Assembly (NCBI RefSeq): GCF_038096165.1
Contig: NZ_CP151076.1
Span: 2,601,501 to 2,665,500, forward strand
Direction of reading: 5' to 3'
Length of the DNA stretch: 64,000 nucleotides
Origin: Pseudomonas sp. G.S.17
GTDB taxonomy: Bacteria > Pseudomonadota > Gammaproteobacteria > Pseudomonadales > Pseudomonadaceae
A program made the position numbers and the translations under genes. The number at the start of each line of letters is the position of its first letter. The stretch's first letter is position 1. The notes under the pieces were generated by a model, which had not been told where the DNA came from, did no database searches, and saw only the letters and a program-made list of their open reading frames with translations. Shown piece after piece: positions 18,596 to 26,973 of the stretch.

Positions 18596-19327
18596 TTGGG
18601 ATTCTCTTGGTGCTGAAGCCTTCTGACTGAAGAGCTCTAAGGCGTGCCTTGTGCGCAGCAGCTTAGCAGATGGACAGGGTCTTTAGTTTTCTGCTTAGTC
18701 AGTTATCGCGAGTAAGCTTCTGAAAAATTGAGTATTTCTGGATAATCCAGACTCCCTGGCTTGCTAGTGCGTATCAACGTCGCCAATGGGGTGGTCCGTC
18801 GACGCCAATGCAAGCGAGCTGATGAAGTACTCGATAGTGTTGCACTGGCGCTTGAAATATATACATGTCAGTTAGGAACACATACCTATGGATAATTGAA
18901 GAATTTCACAGTGCGCTGCATAGTCTGGATATCAAGTGCCTCATCGAGGGCGCTCAACAGGAACCGTGCACTCTTGCAGTGCTTTGACAGGAATAGGCAA
19001 TCGCTGATCGCTATCGTGGCATAGACGCGGTCGGCATTGGAACAGTGTCTGCATGTAACGGAACTGCGCAGTAAATAAAACTTATCAAGGGGTGAACTGT
19101 CATTCAAATAGCGATGCGAAAACAGTTCGACCAGCCTAATAAAAATCGGCGGTTGAACTATAATTTCAAGTTGCCCGCAGCATTAACTGTTTTATTGAAC
19201 TCCCAGTGCGCCGGTTTGGTGCGCTGTGCGAAATGCCTAGAGAAAGAAACAATAAGTCGAACTCCGGTCGAGCGCTTTAGCTGAGAGAAGTCGATTCCCT
19301 TTTCATATCAAGTGGTGGAGAAGAATC
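18596..19327. other. AT-richer intergenic region
   Basis: About 730 bp with noticeably lower GC than the rest of the window. The only substantial open frame is a minus-strand one at 18886-19107. The right end holds the leader and GTGGAGAAGAATC ribosome site of the repeat-protein gene. The composition suggests acquired or decayed DNA. Confidence 0.5.
18886..19107 (-). CDS. Possible small orphan protein, unrecognised
   Basis: A 73-residue open frame starting MNDSSPLDKFYLLRSSVTCR, with four cysteines (VTCRHCSNAD, SDCLF, KHCKSA). No signal peptide, membrane segment or recognised domain is visible, and no convincing ribosome site lies upstream. It is the only sizeable frame in an AT-richer gap. 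It may be a chance frame or the remnant of a decayed gene. Confidence 0.25.
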   Translation of the reverse strand: MNDSSPLDKFYLLRSSVTCRHCSNADRVYATIAISDCLFLSKHCKSARFLLSALDEALDIQTMQRTVKFFNYP

Positions 19328-19951
19328 ATGAAACGTAGGTTTTTTTCAGGCGTTGTGTTTGCGGCAATGGCATCGGTTGTGATGCCGTTTGCCGTGTCTA
19401 ACGTATCGGCTGAGGACGCGCAGCCCGTCGCAGCGGATGGTGCGGATCATGTCGGTGCGGCCCGCGTAGCGGAAGGCGGCTCCGACCACGTTGGTGCAGC
19501 CCGAGTCGCTGCGGACGGTTCAGATAACGTCGGTGCCGGGCGTGTTGCTGCGGACGGTTCGGATCATGTGGGGGCCGCTCGTGTTGCGGCGGATGGTTCG
19601 GATCATGTGGGTGCCGCTCGTGTTGCGGCGGACGGTTCGGATAACGTCGGCGCCGGGCGCGTGGCGGCGGATGGTTCGGATAACGTCGGCGCCGGGCGTG
19701 TTGCGGCAGATGGTTCGGATAACGTCGGCGCTGGACGTGTTGCGGCGGATGGTGCGGATCATGTGGGTGCAGCCCGTGTCGCTGCGGATGGTTCGGATAA
19801 CGTCGGTGCCGGGCGACTTGCGGCGGATGGCGCAGACCACGTGGGTGCAGCACGTCTAGCCTATTCGCCTCGCGGTGGCATTGGTTCTGATCGGGTTGCT
19901 TCCAGCTTTGTGAGTGGCAGCTATTCTGACCAGTTCAATATCAACCAGTAA
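19328..19951 (+). CDS. Secreted protein made of eleven 13-residue repeats
   Basis: A 207-residue protein: signal peptide at 1-28 (MKRRFFSGVVFAAMASVVMP, cleavage near VSA), eleven tandem repeats at residues 35-177 of consensus AADGSDHVGAARV, and a 30-residue non-repeat tail ending SYSDQFNINQ. The repeats come in two forms in which changes are linked: DH always goes with GAAR, DN with GAGR. Related short Asp/Gly-rich repeat proteins in Pseudomonas are sometimes labelled phage infection protein, a label without solid support known to me. A GTGGAG ribosome site lies 9 bases upstream. Its 3' end overlaps the convergent DUF4130 gene by 11 bp. Confidence 0.8.
   Translation: MKRRFFSGVVFAAMASVVMPFAVSNVSAEDAQPVAADGADHVGAARVAEGGSDHVGAARVAADGSDNVGAGRVAADGSDHVGAARVAADGSDHVGAARVAADGSDNVGAGRVAADGSDNVGAGRVAADGSDNVGAGRVAADGADHVGAARVAADGSDNVGAGRLAADGADHVGAARLAYSPRGGIGSDRVASSFVSGSYSDQFNINQ
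19430..19858 (+). repeat. Tandem 39-bp coding repeat array, 11 units
   Basis: Eleven in-frame 39-bp units encode the 13-residue repeats of the secreted protein. Several adjacent units are nearly identical in DNA, which points to recent expansion by slippage or recombination. Repeat number is likely to vary between strains. Confidence 0.9.
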
Positions 19952-20858
19952 CCTGTGAAGTCTCAATGGCGTCAGCGGCCCTGGCAGTATCAGGGCCGCG
20001 GGCTATGCGTTTGCCAGGCTTTGCCGCAATCTGGCTGGCCTGACCGTCGCGTTGTTTACCGGTTCTGGCCTCGCTGATCAAGGCGGGTATCAAAGGCCCT
20101 TCCGGTAGGTTTTTCCAGAAGCGGGCGGGAAGGTGTCCTTGCATGACCTTGGGATTGAGCCGCGCTGGATTGAAGATGTTGCGGTAGTAAGTCAGCCAGA
20201 GTTCGCCCTGAGGATCTTCGGGATTGCGCGCCAGTTCCTGCCATGCGGGTGGGCAAACCCGTTCATGGGTCAGCTGCTTGCCATCGAAGTAAACCCCGTC
20301 CGCCGGAGTGGCAATCATCCAGCGATGCAACCCCATGCGGCCAATGAAGTGCTGGCTGGCGCTGTGCAGGATGTCGTGGGCCGGCTCATGCCAGGCGACG
20401 TATTGGGGACGAAGCGCTTCCAGGCGTGATCGCTCCTGCGGCGACAATTCCAGAGGCAATTCCAACGGCGGCAACTCTACAAAGCGCAAAAACGCATGCA
20501 GATGATGAGCTTCGCGGCTGACCTGTTTGATTCGTCGATGCAGTTCACTGCCCAGCTTGTCGCCGGCCAGCATCGCTGTTCGATCGCCATGGCTGATTCG
20601 CCACAACACCTCATACAACAGGCTCCAGCGTTGTTCGCCTCGATAACACGCGGCGTTGGCCAGTAGTTCGATCAGCGCCAAGGGTATGCGCGCCTGAAAC
20701 GGACCGGCTTGCTGCGGATGATGCTCGTCCGTGGCAAACAGGTCTTTCGCCACGTCTGACGACCAGCTCACCTTGCTGGGGTCGATTTCGTGGCTGAGCA
20801 GCCAGCGTGCTTGCTGCCGCCAGGTCTCGAAAAGATTGCCGCAATCCAGGCTGATCAT
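19941..20858 (-). CDS. DUF4130 / TIGR03915-type DNA metabolism protein
   Basis: A 305-residue protein of the family found next to the SplB-like radical-SAM protein in many bacteria, and fused elsewhere to a UdgX-type uracil-DNA glycosylase. Visible segments are WRQQARWLLSHEIDPSKVSW near the start and EPAHDILHSASQHFIGRMGL, RWMIATPADGVYFDGKQL and LWLTYYRNIFNPARLNPKVM in the middle; the last 40 residues are a disordered Lys/Arg/Ala tail. ATG 20858 overlaps the TGA of the radical-SAM gene (ATGA), so the two are translationally coupled. It is the second gene of an operon with a LexA-type box at 22090. A DNA-repair role is inferred from context. Confidence 0.85.
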   Translation of the reverse strand: MISLDCGNLFETWRQQARWLLSHEIDPSKVSWSSDVAKDLFATDEHHPQQAGPFQARIPLALIELLANAACYRGEQRWSLLYEVLWRISHGDRTAMLAGDKLGSELHRRIKQVSREAHHLHAFLRFVELPPLELPLELSPQERSRLEALRPQYVAWHEPAHDILHSASQHFIGRMGLHRWMIATPADGVYFDGKQLTHERVCPPAWQELARNPEDPQGELWLTYYRNIFNPARLNPKVMQGHLPARFWKNLPEGPLIPALISEARTGKQRDGQASQIAAKPGKRIARGPDTARAADAIETSQVTG

Positions 20859-22075
20859 CCCCATAACCCCAGCTGCTGTGGTTGCGGTTTGTCGCGCAGT
20901 TGCAGATGCAGCATTTCGCTGGTGGTTTCAGCCTGAGGCGGGTGGTAATCACTGGTGATGATGAATGGCTTGGCCTTGGCCAGCACGCAACGCAGGCGAG
21001 TCAGGTCTTCGTAACGAATCCGCCTCTGCAAACGTAGCTCGACCAGTCGCTTGGTGGTGCGAATGCCGATCCCCGGAATACGCGCGATCAGTGAGGCTTC
21101 GGCGCGATTCAGGTCCAGCGGGAAAACGTCTCGATTGGCCAGCGCCCAGGCCAGTTTCGGGTCGATATCCAGCGCCAGATGCCCCGGCCCCTTGAACAGT
21201 TCGTTGACCTTGAAGCCGTAGCCGCGCAGCAGGAAGTCCGCCTGATACAACCGATGCTCACGCATCAAGGGCGGGGCGGCCAGCGGTACGCTTTTCGGGC
21301 TGTTGGGGATGGGGCTGAACGCCGAGTAATAGACGCGCCGCAAGCCAAAGTCGCCGTAAAGGGATTCGGCGCTGTGCAGGATAGTGCTGTCGTCGGTGTC
21401 ATCGGCGCCCACGATCATTTGCGTGCTTTGTCCGGCCGGCACGAAACGCGGCGCACGCGGTTCGTTGAGGATGGTTTGCTGCCCGGTGTAAATGGTCTTC
21501 ATGGCTTGCTTGATGGACGCCACGTCTTTTTCCGGGGCGAGGGTCTTGAGGCCCAGGTCCGTCGGCAACTCGATATTGACGCTCAAACGATCAGCATAGC
21601 GGCCGGCCTGTTCAATCAGCAGCGGATCAGCGTCCGGAATGGTCTTGAGATGGATGTATCCCCGGAAATGATGCTCTTCGCGCAACAGCCGGGCGACTTC
21701 GATCAGCTGTTCCATGGTGTAGTCCGCCGAGCGAATGATGCCCGAACTCAGAAACAGCCCGCTGACGCAGTTGCGCCGGTAGAAATCCAGGGTCAGGGTG
21801 ACCACTTCCGCAGGGCTGAAACGTGCGCGGGGCACATCGCTTGAGCGGCGGTTGACGCAGTATTGGCAGTCATACAGGCAGAAATTGGTCAGCAGGATTT
21901 TCAGCAACGAAACGCAGCGGCCGTCCGGCGTATAGCTGTGACAGATGCCCATGCCATTGCTGGAACCCAGTCCGGCCTTGCCCTCGGAGCTGCGCTTGGG
22001 CGCGCCGCTGCTGGCGCAGGACGCATCGTATTTGGCGGCGTCAGCGAGGATGCTGAGCTTGTCGATCAGCTGCAT
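20855..22075 (-). CDS. Radical-SAM putative DNA modification/repair protein (SplB-like, TIGR03916 type)
   Basis: A 406-residue radical-SAM enzyme. The 4Fe-4S cluster motif is CLYDCQYCVNR (CxxxCxxC) at about residue 65, followed by LFLSSGIIRSADYTMEQLIE. The C-terminal third has a helix-hairpin-helix DNA-contact motif, RIPGIGIRTTKRLVELRLQR. Such proteins are related to spore photoproduct lyase, and the P. aeruginosa counterpart (PA0069, as I recall) is reported in the LexA regulon. A GGAG ribosome site and a LexA-type palindrome lie 5 and 15 bp upstream. The substrate lesion is unknown. Confidence 0.88.
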   Translation of the reverse strand: MQLIDKLSILADAAKYDASCASSGAPKRSSEGKAGLGSSNGMGICHSYTPDGRCVSLLKILLTNFCLYDCQYCVNRRSSDVPRARFSPAEVVTLTLDFYRRNCVSGLFLSSGIIRSADYTMEQLIEVARLLREEHHFRGYIHLKTIPDADPLLIEQAGRYADRLSVNIELPTDLGLKTLAPEKDVASIKQAMKTIYTGQQTILNEPRAPRFVPAGQSTQMIVGADDTDDSTILHSAESLYGDFGLRRVYYSAFSPIPNSPKSVPLAAPPLMREHRLYQADFLLRGYGFKVNELFKGPGHLALDIDPKLAWALANRDVFPLDLNRAEASLIARIPGIGIRTTKRLVELRLQRRIRYEDLTRLRCVLAKAKPFIITSDYHPPQAETTSEMLHLQLRDKPQPQQLGLWG

Positions 22076-22089
22076 GGAAAACTCCGTTA

Positions 22090-22105
22090 CTGTTCGGATA
22101 TACAG
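22090..22105 (-). promoter_or_regulatory. LexA-type SOS box of the radical-SAM operon
   Basis: CTGTTCGGATATACAG is a CTG-N10-CAG palindrome flanked by TTA and TAA, giving a near-complete Pseudomonas SOS box. It sits 15 bp before the start of the radical-SAM gene, where bound LexA would block the promoter. Confidence 0.8.
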
Positions 22106-22272
22106 TAATCGCTCGGCGCATCGTCTTCAAGGAATGGATCGCCTGCGGCGTGACGCTGGTCGGAAAGGCGACGCACGCCCACGGCGCTTCGCTGCGCCGC
22201 CATTCGCAGGTAATGTGCGCGGACTGACGCCCGATTCAGCGGCCGTCCGCGGATCTTTAACAGGAATCATCC

Positions 22273-23190
22273 ATGCAACTGGAATGGCTGGAAGACTTCA
22301 TCGAGCTGGCGCGCACGCGGAGTCTGTCCCGGGCGGCGGAAATTCGTTGCGTGACGCACCCGGCCTTCGGCCGTCGCATCAAGGCGCTGGAGGATTGGTT
22401 CGGTGTGCCCTTGATCGAACGTAAACAACCGCTGTCGCTGACGCCCGCCGGGCTGTTGTTTCTCGAGGCTGCCAGCCAATCCCTGGGCCTGCTGACGGCG
22501 GCCCGCGCGCAATTTCAGAGTGTCGGGCTCAATCGTGATGAGCCGCTGCGAATTGCCACCGGACGAACCCTGGCCAGCAACTTTTTCCCGGACTGGTACG
22601 AGACGCTCAATCAGCGTTTTGGCTCGTTCCCGGTGTCCCTGGTCACCAGCGGTTCGCAGGAAGCCATCGGTCGAGTGTCGGCGGGGGACGTGGATTTACT
22701 GCTGATTTTTTCCAGCCCGTTGACCCAGATTCTGATCGATCCCGAACGGTTCGATTCGCTGGTTCTGGCCCGTGAAGAGATGATCCCGGTCAGTGCACCT
22801 GATGCCAACGGCCAACCGCGTTTTCAGATCACGCCGGATGGCGGCGCTTCGAGTGTTCCCTGGCTGGCTTTTTCGCCGACCCTGGCATTGCGCGGTGTTC
22901 TTGCCCAGCACCTGGCCAGCTTGCCCCAGCGGCTGGCGTTGCGCATGACCTATCAAGCCGATTCCTATGAGTCGATCCTGCAGATGGCCAAGCGTGGCAA
23001 CGGTCTGGCCTGGCTGCCGCGCATGGTGGTCAGGGCCGCGTTGCAGGAGGGGGAGTTGGTGGTCGCCGGCGGGCCGGAGTTGACCATCGGATTCGATATT
23101 TCCCTGCATCGACGCCGTTCAAACCAGGCCGAGCAGGTGATGAGGATCTGGCGCGGGCTGGCAGAAGATGCACCGATAGAGGGCAAATGA
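22273..23190 (+). CDS. LysR-family transcriptional regulator (HypT/YjiE-like layout)
   Basis: A 305-residue LysR protein: N-terminal helix-turn-helix (MQLEWLEDFIELARTRSLSR, THPAFGRRIKALEDWFG), then a substrate-binding domain (PLRIATGRTLASNFFPDWYE) and the ending MAKRGNGLAWLPRMVVR. The overall pattern reminds me of E. coli HypT, but I would not assign that function. An AGGAATCATCC ribosome site precedes the ATG. It lies 243 bp before a transporter and hydrolase on the same strand, which it may control. Confidence 0.85.
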   Translation: MQLEWLEDFIELARTRSLSRAAEIRCVTHPAFGRRIKALEDWFGVPLIERKQPLSLTPAGLLFLEAASQSLGLLTAARAQFQSVGLNRDEPLRIATGRTLASNFFPDWYETLNQRFGSFPVSLVTSGSQEAIGRVSAGDVDLLLIFSSPLTQILIDPERFDSLVLAREEMIPVSAPDANGQPRFQITPDGGASSVPWLAFSPTLALRGVLAQHLASLPQRLALRMTYQADSYESILQMAKRGNGLAWLPRMVVRAALQEGELVVAGGPELTIGFDISLHRRRSNQAEQVMRIWRGLAEDAPIEGK

Positions 23191-23433
23191 AAAAAACTGC
23201 GTGACGTCGCGGCCGCTGAAAGCCAGCAGCGGTGCCCGGCGTGCCAATTGGGCTCAAGGATGTGCCCAAACAGCAATTGTTCCGGCATAGGTGTTGATTC
23301 AAGTTAGTCCCAGGGTGAACGAATCAGGCATCTTCAGCTGTTCGAACACTCCCGCTGATAAAAATATCGCAAGTGCATTGTCGCCCTGACCATTCGACAA
23401 GAGCACTTGCCTCTGAGAAGCCGGGGCTCATTC

Positions 23434-24750
23434 ATGACACTTCAAACCACTGCAACGCATGCTTCAATCGTCAGGCCAAAGCGAGGTCCGTGGAAGGAAA
23501 TTGTCGCGGCCAGTATTGGTAACGCACTCGAATTCTATGACCTGCTGATCTACGGCTACTTCGCGGTGGTCATCGGCAAGCTGTTCTTCCCCTCCGATAA
23601 CGAAACCACGTCGCTGTTGCTCAGCGTCGGTTCGTTCGGTATTTCCTTCCTCATGCGTCCGCTGGGCGCGATGGTGCTGGGTTCCTATGCGGACCGGGCA
23701 GGGCGCAAGGCTTCGCTGACGATGTCGATCCTGATCATGATGATCGGCACGGCGATGATCACCTTTACGCCGTCGTACCAGCAGATTGGGGTCGCCGCGC
23801 CGTTGATCATCATCGTTGCGCGGATGTTGCAAGGTTTCTCCACAGGTGGCGAATTCGGCGCGGCGACGGCCTTTATGGTCGAGCACGCCGATGCCAAGCG
23901 CCGGGGCTTCTTCGCCAGCTGGCAGTTGTCGACTCAAGGGCTGGCAACGGTTCTGGCCGCTGGCGTCAGTGCGCTGCTGAGTTATGTGTTGACCGACGTG
24001 CAGCTCAACGACTGGGGCTGGAGAGTCGCGTTCGGTATCGGTTTGCTGATTGGCCCGGTGGGTTTCTACATCCGCAGCCAGATCGACGAAACCCCGGACT
24101 TCCAGAAAGTCGCCGCAGCCGCCGATTCGCCAAAAAGAACTCCGCTGCGCGATGTGCTGATCAAAGGCCATGTCAGCCTGCTGCTGGCCATCGGTGTCGT
24201 TGCCGGTGCCACGGCGTTCAACTACGTGCACAAGCTGTACATGCCGACCTACGCCCTCAAACAGCTGCACATCGCTGCGACCTCCTCATACATGGGCGCC
24301 CTGGTGACCGGCGTGACCCTGATGTTCATGGCGCCAGTGTTTGGCACGCTGTCCGATACCCATGGCCGATTCCGGGTGCTGAGCATTGCGCTGTTGATCA
24401 CCGGCCTGTCGTCGTACCCGATGTTCGTCCTGCTCAATACCTATCCCACCGTAACCACGTTGTTGCTGGTCCAGGCCATCGTCGGGGTGTTGATTGCGGC
24501 GTGTCTGGGACCGATTCCGGCCATGCTGGCGGATATTTTCCCGACCAGCATTCGCGGCACGGGGCTGGCCCTGAGTTACAACTTTTCCGTCACCTTGTTC
24601 GGCGGTTTCGCTCCGCTGATCGTGACCTGGATGATCGAAGCCACCGGCAGCAAGCTGGCGCCTAGCTTCTACGTCATGGGCACCGCGCTGATCAGCGTGG
24701 TCGCCGTCGTGGCTCTGGGCCGCCGTATGCGCGGCACCGTCCAGCACTGA
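23434..24750 (+). CDS. MHS-family MFS proton symporter
   Basis: A 438-residue inner-membrane protein with twelve hydrophobic segments, of the metabolite:H+ symporter branch (citrate, tricarballylate, dicarboxylate or betaine-type substrates). Diagnostic features are the first segment IGNALEFYDLLIYGYFAVVI, the GSYADRAGRKASL loop between segments 2 and 3, and LQGFSTGGEFGAATAFMVEH. The start MTLQTTATHA (23434) is chosen over an upstream frame start. It is followed 83 bp later by an aspartoacylase-like hydrolase, suggesting uptake of an N-acylated amino acid or related dicarboxylate. Confidence 0.86.
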   Translation: MTLQTTATHASIVRPKRGPWKEIVAASIGNALEFYDLLIYGYFAVVIGKLFFPSDNETTSLLLSVGSFGISFLMRPLGAMVLGSYADRAGRKASLTMSILIMMIGTAMITFTPSYQQIGVAAPLIIIVARMLQGFSTGGEFGAATAFMVEHADAKRRGFFASWQLSTQGLATVLAAGVSALLSYVLTDVQLNDWGWRVAFGIGLLIGPVGFYIRSQIDETPDFQKVAAAADSPKRTPLRDVLIKGHVSLLLAIGVVAGATAFNYVHKLYMPTYALKQLHIAATSSYMGALVTGVTLMFMAPVFGTLSDTHGRFRVLSIALLITGLSSYPMFVLLNTYPTVTTLLLVQAIVGVLIAACLGPIPAMLADIFPTSIRGTGLALSYNFSVTLFGGFAPLIVTWMIEATGSKLAPSFYVMGTALISVVAVVALGRRMRGTVQH

Positions 24751-24833
24751 TATTCAACCCACCCCTAACAAGATCATTCCATGCCAGCTCAACGGGGTTG
24801 GCGGATACACGCTTTTGGCTGTCGGAGATTGCA

Positions 24834-25838
24834 ATGAAGACCCTTGAACAAGTTCGCGCAACGCTGCAACCGTACCCCATGGAGGTCGAGTTCCCGGATA
24901 TCAGCCAATGGAAGACAGGCACTGATGGCGTTGATTACGTGCAGAGTTTTGCCAGCGACGAGCCCGGCCCCCACGTGATGATCATGGCCCTGACCCACGG
25001 CAACGAAGTCAGCGGCGCAATCACCGTCGATGCGCTGTTGCGCGCTGGCATTCGCCCACGCAAAGGCCGTTTGACTCTGGCGTTCGGCAACGTCGAAGCC
25101 TACAACCGCTTCAATCCACAGGACATCGACGCGACCCGTTATATCGATGAGGACATGAATCGGGTCTGGCTGCCTGGCCGGCTCGACGGTGCAGAATCCT
25201 CCGTCGAGCTGAACCGGGCGCGGGCGCTGCGGCCGATTATCGACAGCGTTGACTTGCTGCTCGATATTCACTCGATGCACGAGGAAGCCGCGCCGGTGAT
25301 GATGAGCGGCGCACGCAGCAAAGGGCTGGAATTCGCCGCCGCGCTGGGCGTGCCGGAAACAGTGATCGTTGATGCCGGGCATCCCAACGGCAAACGTATG
25401 CGCGATTACCAGGGCTTCGATGATGCCGCGAGCAAGAAAAACGCTTTGTTGATCGAAACCGGCCAGCACTTCTCCAGGCGCAGCGAGCGCGTTGCATTGG
25501 ATATAGCGGCGCGCTTTCTGATCACCACCAAGGTTGTTGAAGAAGGCGACGTCGCAGCTTTCCTTTCGGCAGACAAACCGGTTGCCCAGCGCTTCTTGCA
25601 GGTGACTGAGCCGGTGGTCGCCAGCAGCATGGATTTCACGTTCAGCGAGGATTTTCGCGGGCTGGAATTGATCGAGCGCGCCGGTACGGTGATCGCCCGT
25701 GATGGCGAGCGCGACATCGTCACGCCGTACGACAACTGCGTGCTGGTCCAGCCTTCGTTGCGCCACCTTGGGCCTGGAGTCACGGTGGTACGACTGGCCA
25801 AAGTGATCGATCCGGCGACCCTGCATCTGCCGCGTTGA
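24834..25838 (+). CDS. Succinylglutamate desuccinylase/aspartoacylase-family hydrolase
   Basis: A 334-residue zinc hydrolase of the AstE/AspA family, which removes an acyl group from N-acyl amino acids. Zinc ligands are seen in MALTHGNEVSGAI (His and Glu) and LLDIHSMHEEAAP (His), with the catalytic glutamate probably in ALLIETGQHF; VEAYNRFNPQDIDATRYIDE and DMNRVWLPGR fit the substrate side. It lacks the other ast genes, so it is not the arginine-succinyltransferase pathway copy. ATG 24834 with CGGAG 6 bases upstream is chosen. Probably co-transcribed with the MHS transporter and acting on what it imports. Confidence 0.82.
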   Translation: MKTLEQVRATLQPYPMEVEFPDISQWKTGTDGVDYVQSFASDEPGPHVMIMALTHGNEVSGAITVDALLRAGIRPRKGRLTLAFGNVEAYNRFNPQDIDATRYIDEDMNRVWLPGRLDGAESSVELNRARALRPIIDSVDLLLDIHSMHEEAAPVMMSGARSKGLEFAAALGVPETVIVDAGHPNGKRMRDYQGFDDAASKKNALLIETGQHFSRRSERVALDIAARFLITTKVVEEGDVAAFLSADKPVAQRFLQVTEPVVASSMDFTFSEDFRGLELIERAGTVIARDGERDIVTPYDNCVLVQPSLRHLGPGVTVVRLAKVIDPATLHLPR

Positions 25839-25856
25839 TCAGTGTCGAATCAAGCG

Positions 25857-26726
25857 CTACAAACCCTGGCTCGCGCGGATCAGATCGTAGGCTTTGCGGG
25901 CCAGCGGGTTGACGGTATTGGGCCTGATCCACAAGTGGTAGGTCACATCGGGGAGACGCGGCAGGCCGTCGTTTTCCCCCAATACGCGCATGTCCGGCCC
26001 GAGCATTTCCATGCTCCGCGCCGTCACACCCAGCCCTGCGCGGGTGGCGGCCTTGATCCCGATCAGGTTCGAGGCCAGATACGCCTGGCGCCAGGCAATA
26101 TTGGCGCGCTCCAGCGCCTCCAGCGCGTAGCGTCGATAGATGCTCGGTTCGTCGACGAGAATCAGCGGCAGCGGCTCGTCGGGCACATGAATATATTGCG
26201 CCGAGCAGATCCACCAGACCGGCGAAGTGCGCAGCGCAAAGCCTTCAAGGGTCGGATCTTCCCGAGTGGAAATCACCATATCGACTTTGCCCCGATGCAG
26301 ATCATCCATCAGGAACGGGCTGCGCCCGACGTCGATTTCCAGGCGCAGGCGCGGTGCCGAACGGGCGATATGGCTAAGGATCGGCGGCAGGATGGTGTCG
26401 GCGATATCGTGGGGCGAACCGATGCGCAGCACGCCGCTCAAGCTGCTTTCCCGCAGGGAATTAAGCGCCTCATCGTTCAGCGAGAGCATCAGCCGCGCGT
26501 GCCGCAACAGTTGGCGGCCCGGTTCAGTCAGATGCTTTTGCCTGCCCTGTTTCTGAAAAAGACTCACGCCCACTTGTTGTTCAAGGCGCTGCATGTGCTG
26601 GGTGACTGACGATTGAGTCCGCGCCAGCTGCGCGCCGGCCTCGGCGAAGCTGTGGTGATCGACCACGGCGATGAACGTGCGGAGTAAATCCAGATCGAGG
26701 GTTGCGGTAACGTCGGTATCAGACAT
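25857..26726 (-). CDS. LysR-family regulator, candidate controller of the sulfur-linked operon
   Basis: A 289-residue LysR protein with LLRTFIAVVDHHSFAEAGAQ and RTQSSVTQHMQRLEQQVGVS as the DNA-binding domain and a substrate-binding domain from about residue 95 (SGVLRIGSPHDIADTILPPI). It is divergent from the large ABC transporter/thiol operon at 26974 across a 247-bp AT-rich gap, and convergent with the desuccinylase gene. By position it is the natural regulator of the operon; the effector is not known. Confidence 0.88.
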   Translation of the reverse strand: MSDTDVTATLDLDLLRTFIAVVDHHSFAEAGAQLARTQSSVTQHMQRLEQQVGVSLFQKQGRQKHLTEPGRQLLRHARLMLSLNDEALNSLRESSLSGVLRIGSPHDIADTILPPILSHIARSAPRLRLEIDVGRSPFLMDDLHRGKVDMVISTREDPTLEGFALRTSPVWWICSAQYIHVPDEPLPLILVDEPSIYRRYALEALERANIAWRQAYLASNLIGIKAATRAGLGVTARSMEMLGPDMRVLGENDGLPRLPDVTYHLWIRPNTVNPLARKAYDLIRASQGL

Positions 26727-26973
26727 GTTTTTTCAGTGGATTCATATCAGCGTCGAGGCTTAATACATTACGTATTTTTATATGAATGTGAAAAGCGTTT
26801 ATTGAGTACTGAGGTTAAGGCCAATGAACATTGGGTTTTTGCCATGCATGCTGCGTTATGAATACTGAAAGTTATAACCATATTTGATATTTGAATTTCC
26901 GTTCGTCGCTGGCTGTACCTAGGATGCCCACACATCAGATCGGGGTACGCCGATCATCAGCCAGGGGAATTCC
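26727..26973. promoter_or_regulatory. Divergent promoter region LysR / ABC operon
   Basis: An AT-rich 247-bp gap with several dyad-like tracts, such as GTTATGAATACTGAAAGTTATAAC at 26853-26876 (imperfect), of the kind LysR proteins use. Core promoter elements for either direction could not be fixed. The right end carries a CAGGGGAATTCC ribosome site. Confidence 0.4.

Noticed and set aside
19430..19858. CRISPR-like array of 39-bp repeats
   Set aside because: Units are contiguous, without spacers, and stay in frame within a secreted protein.
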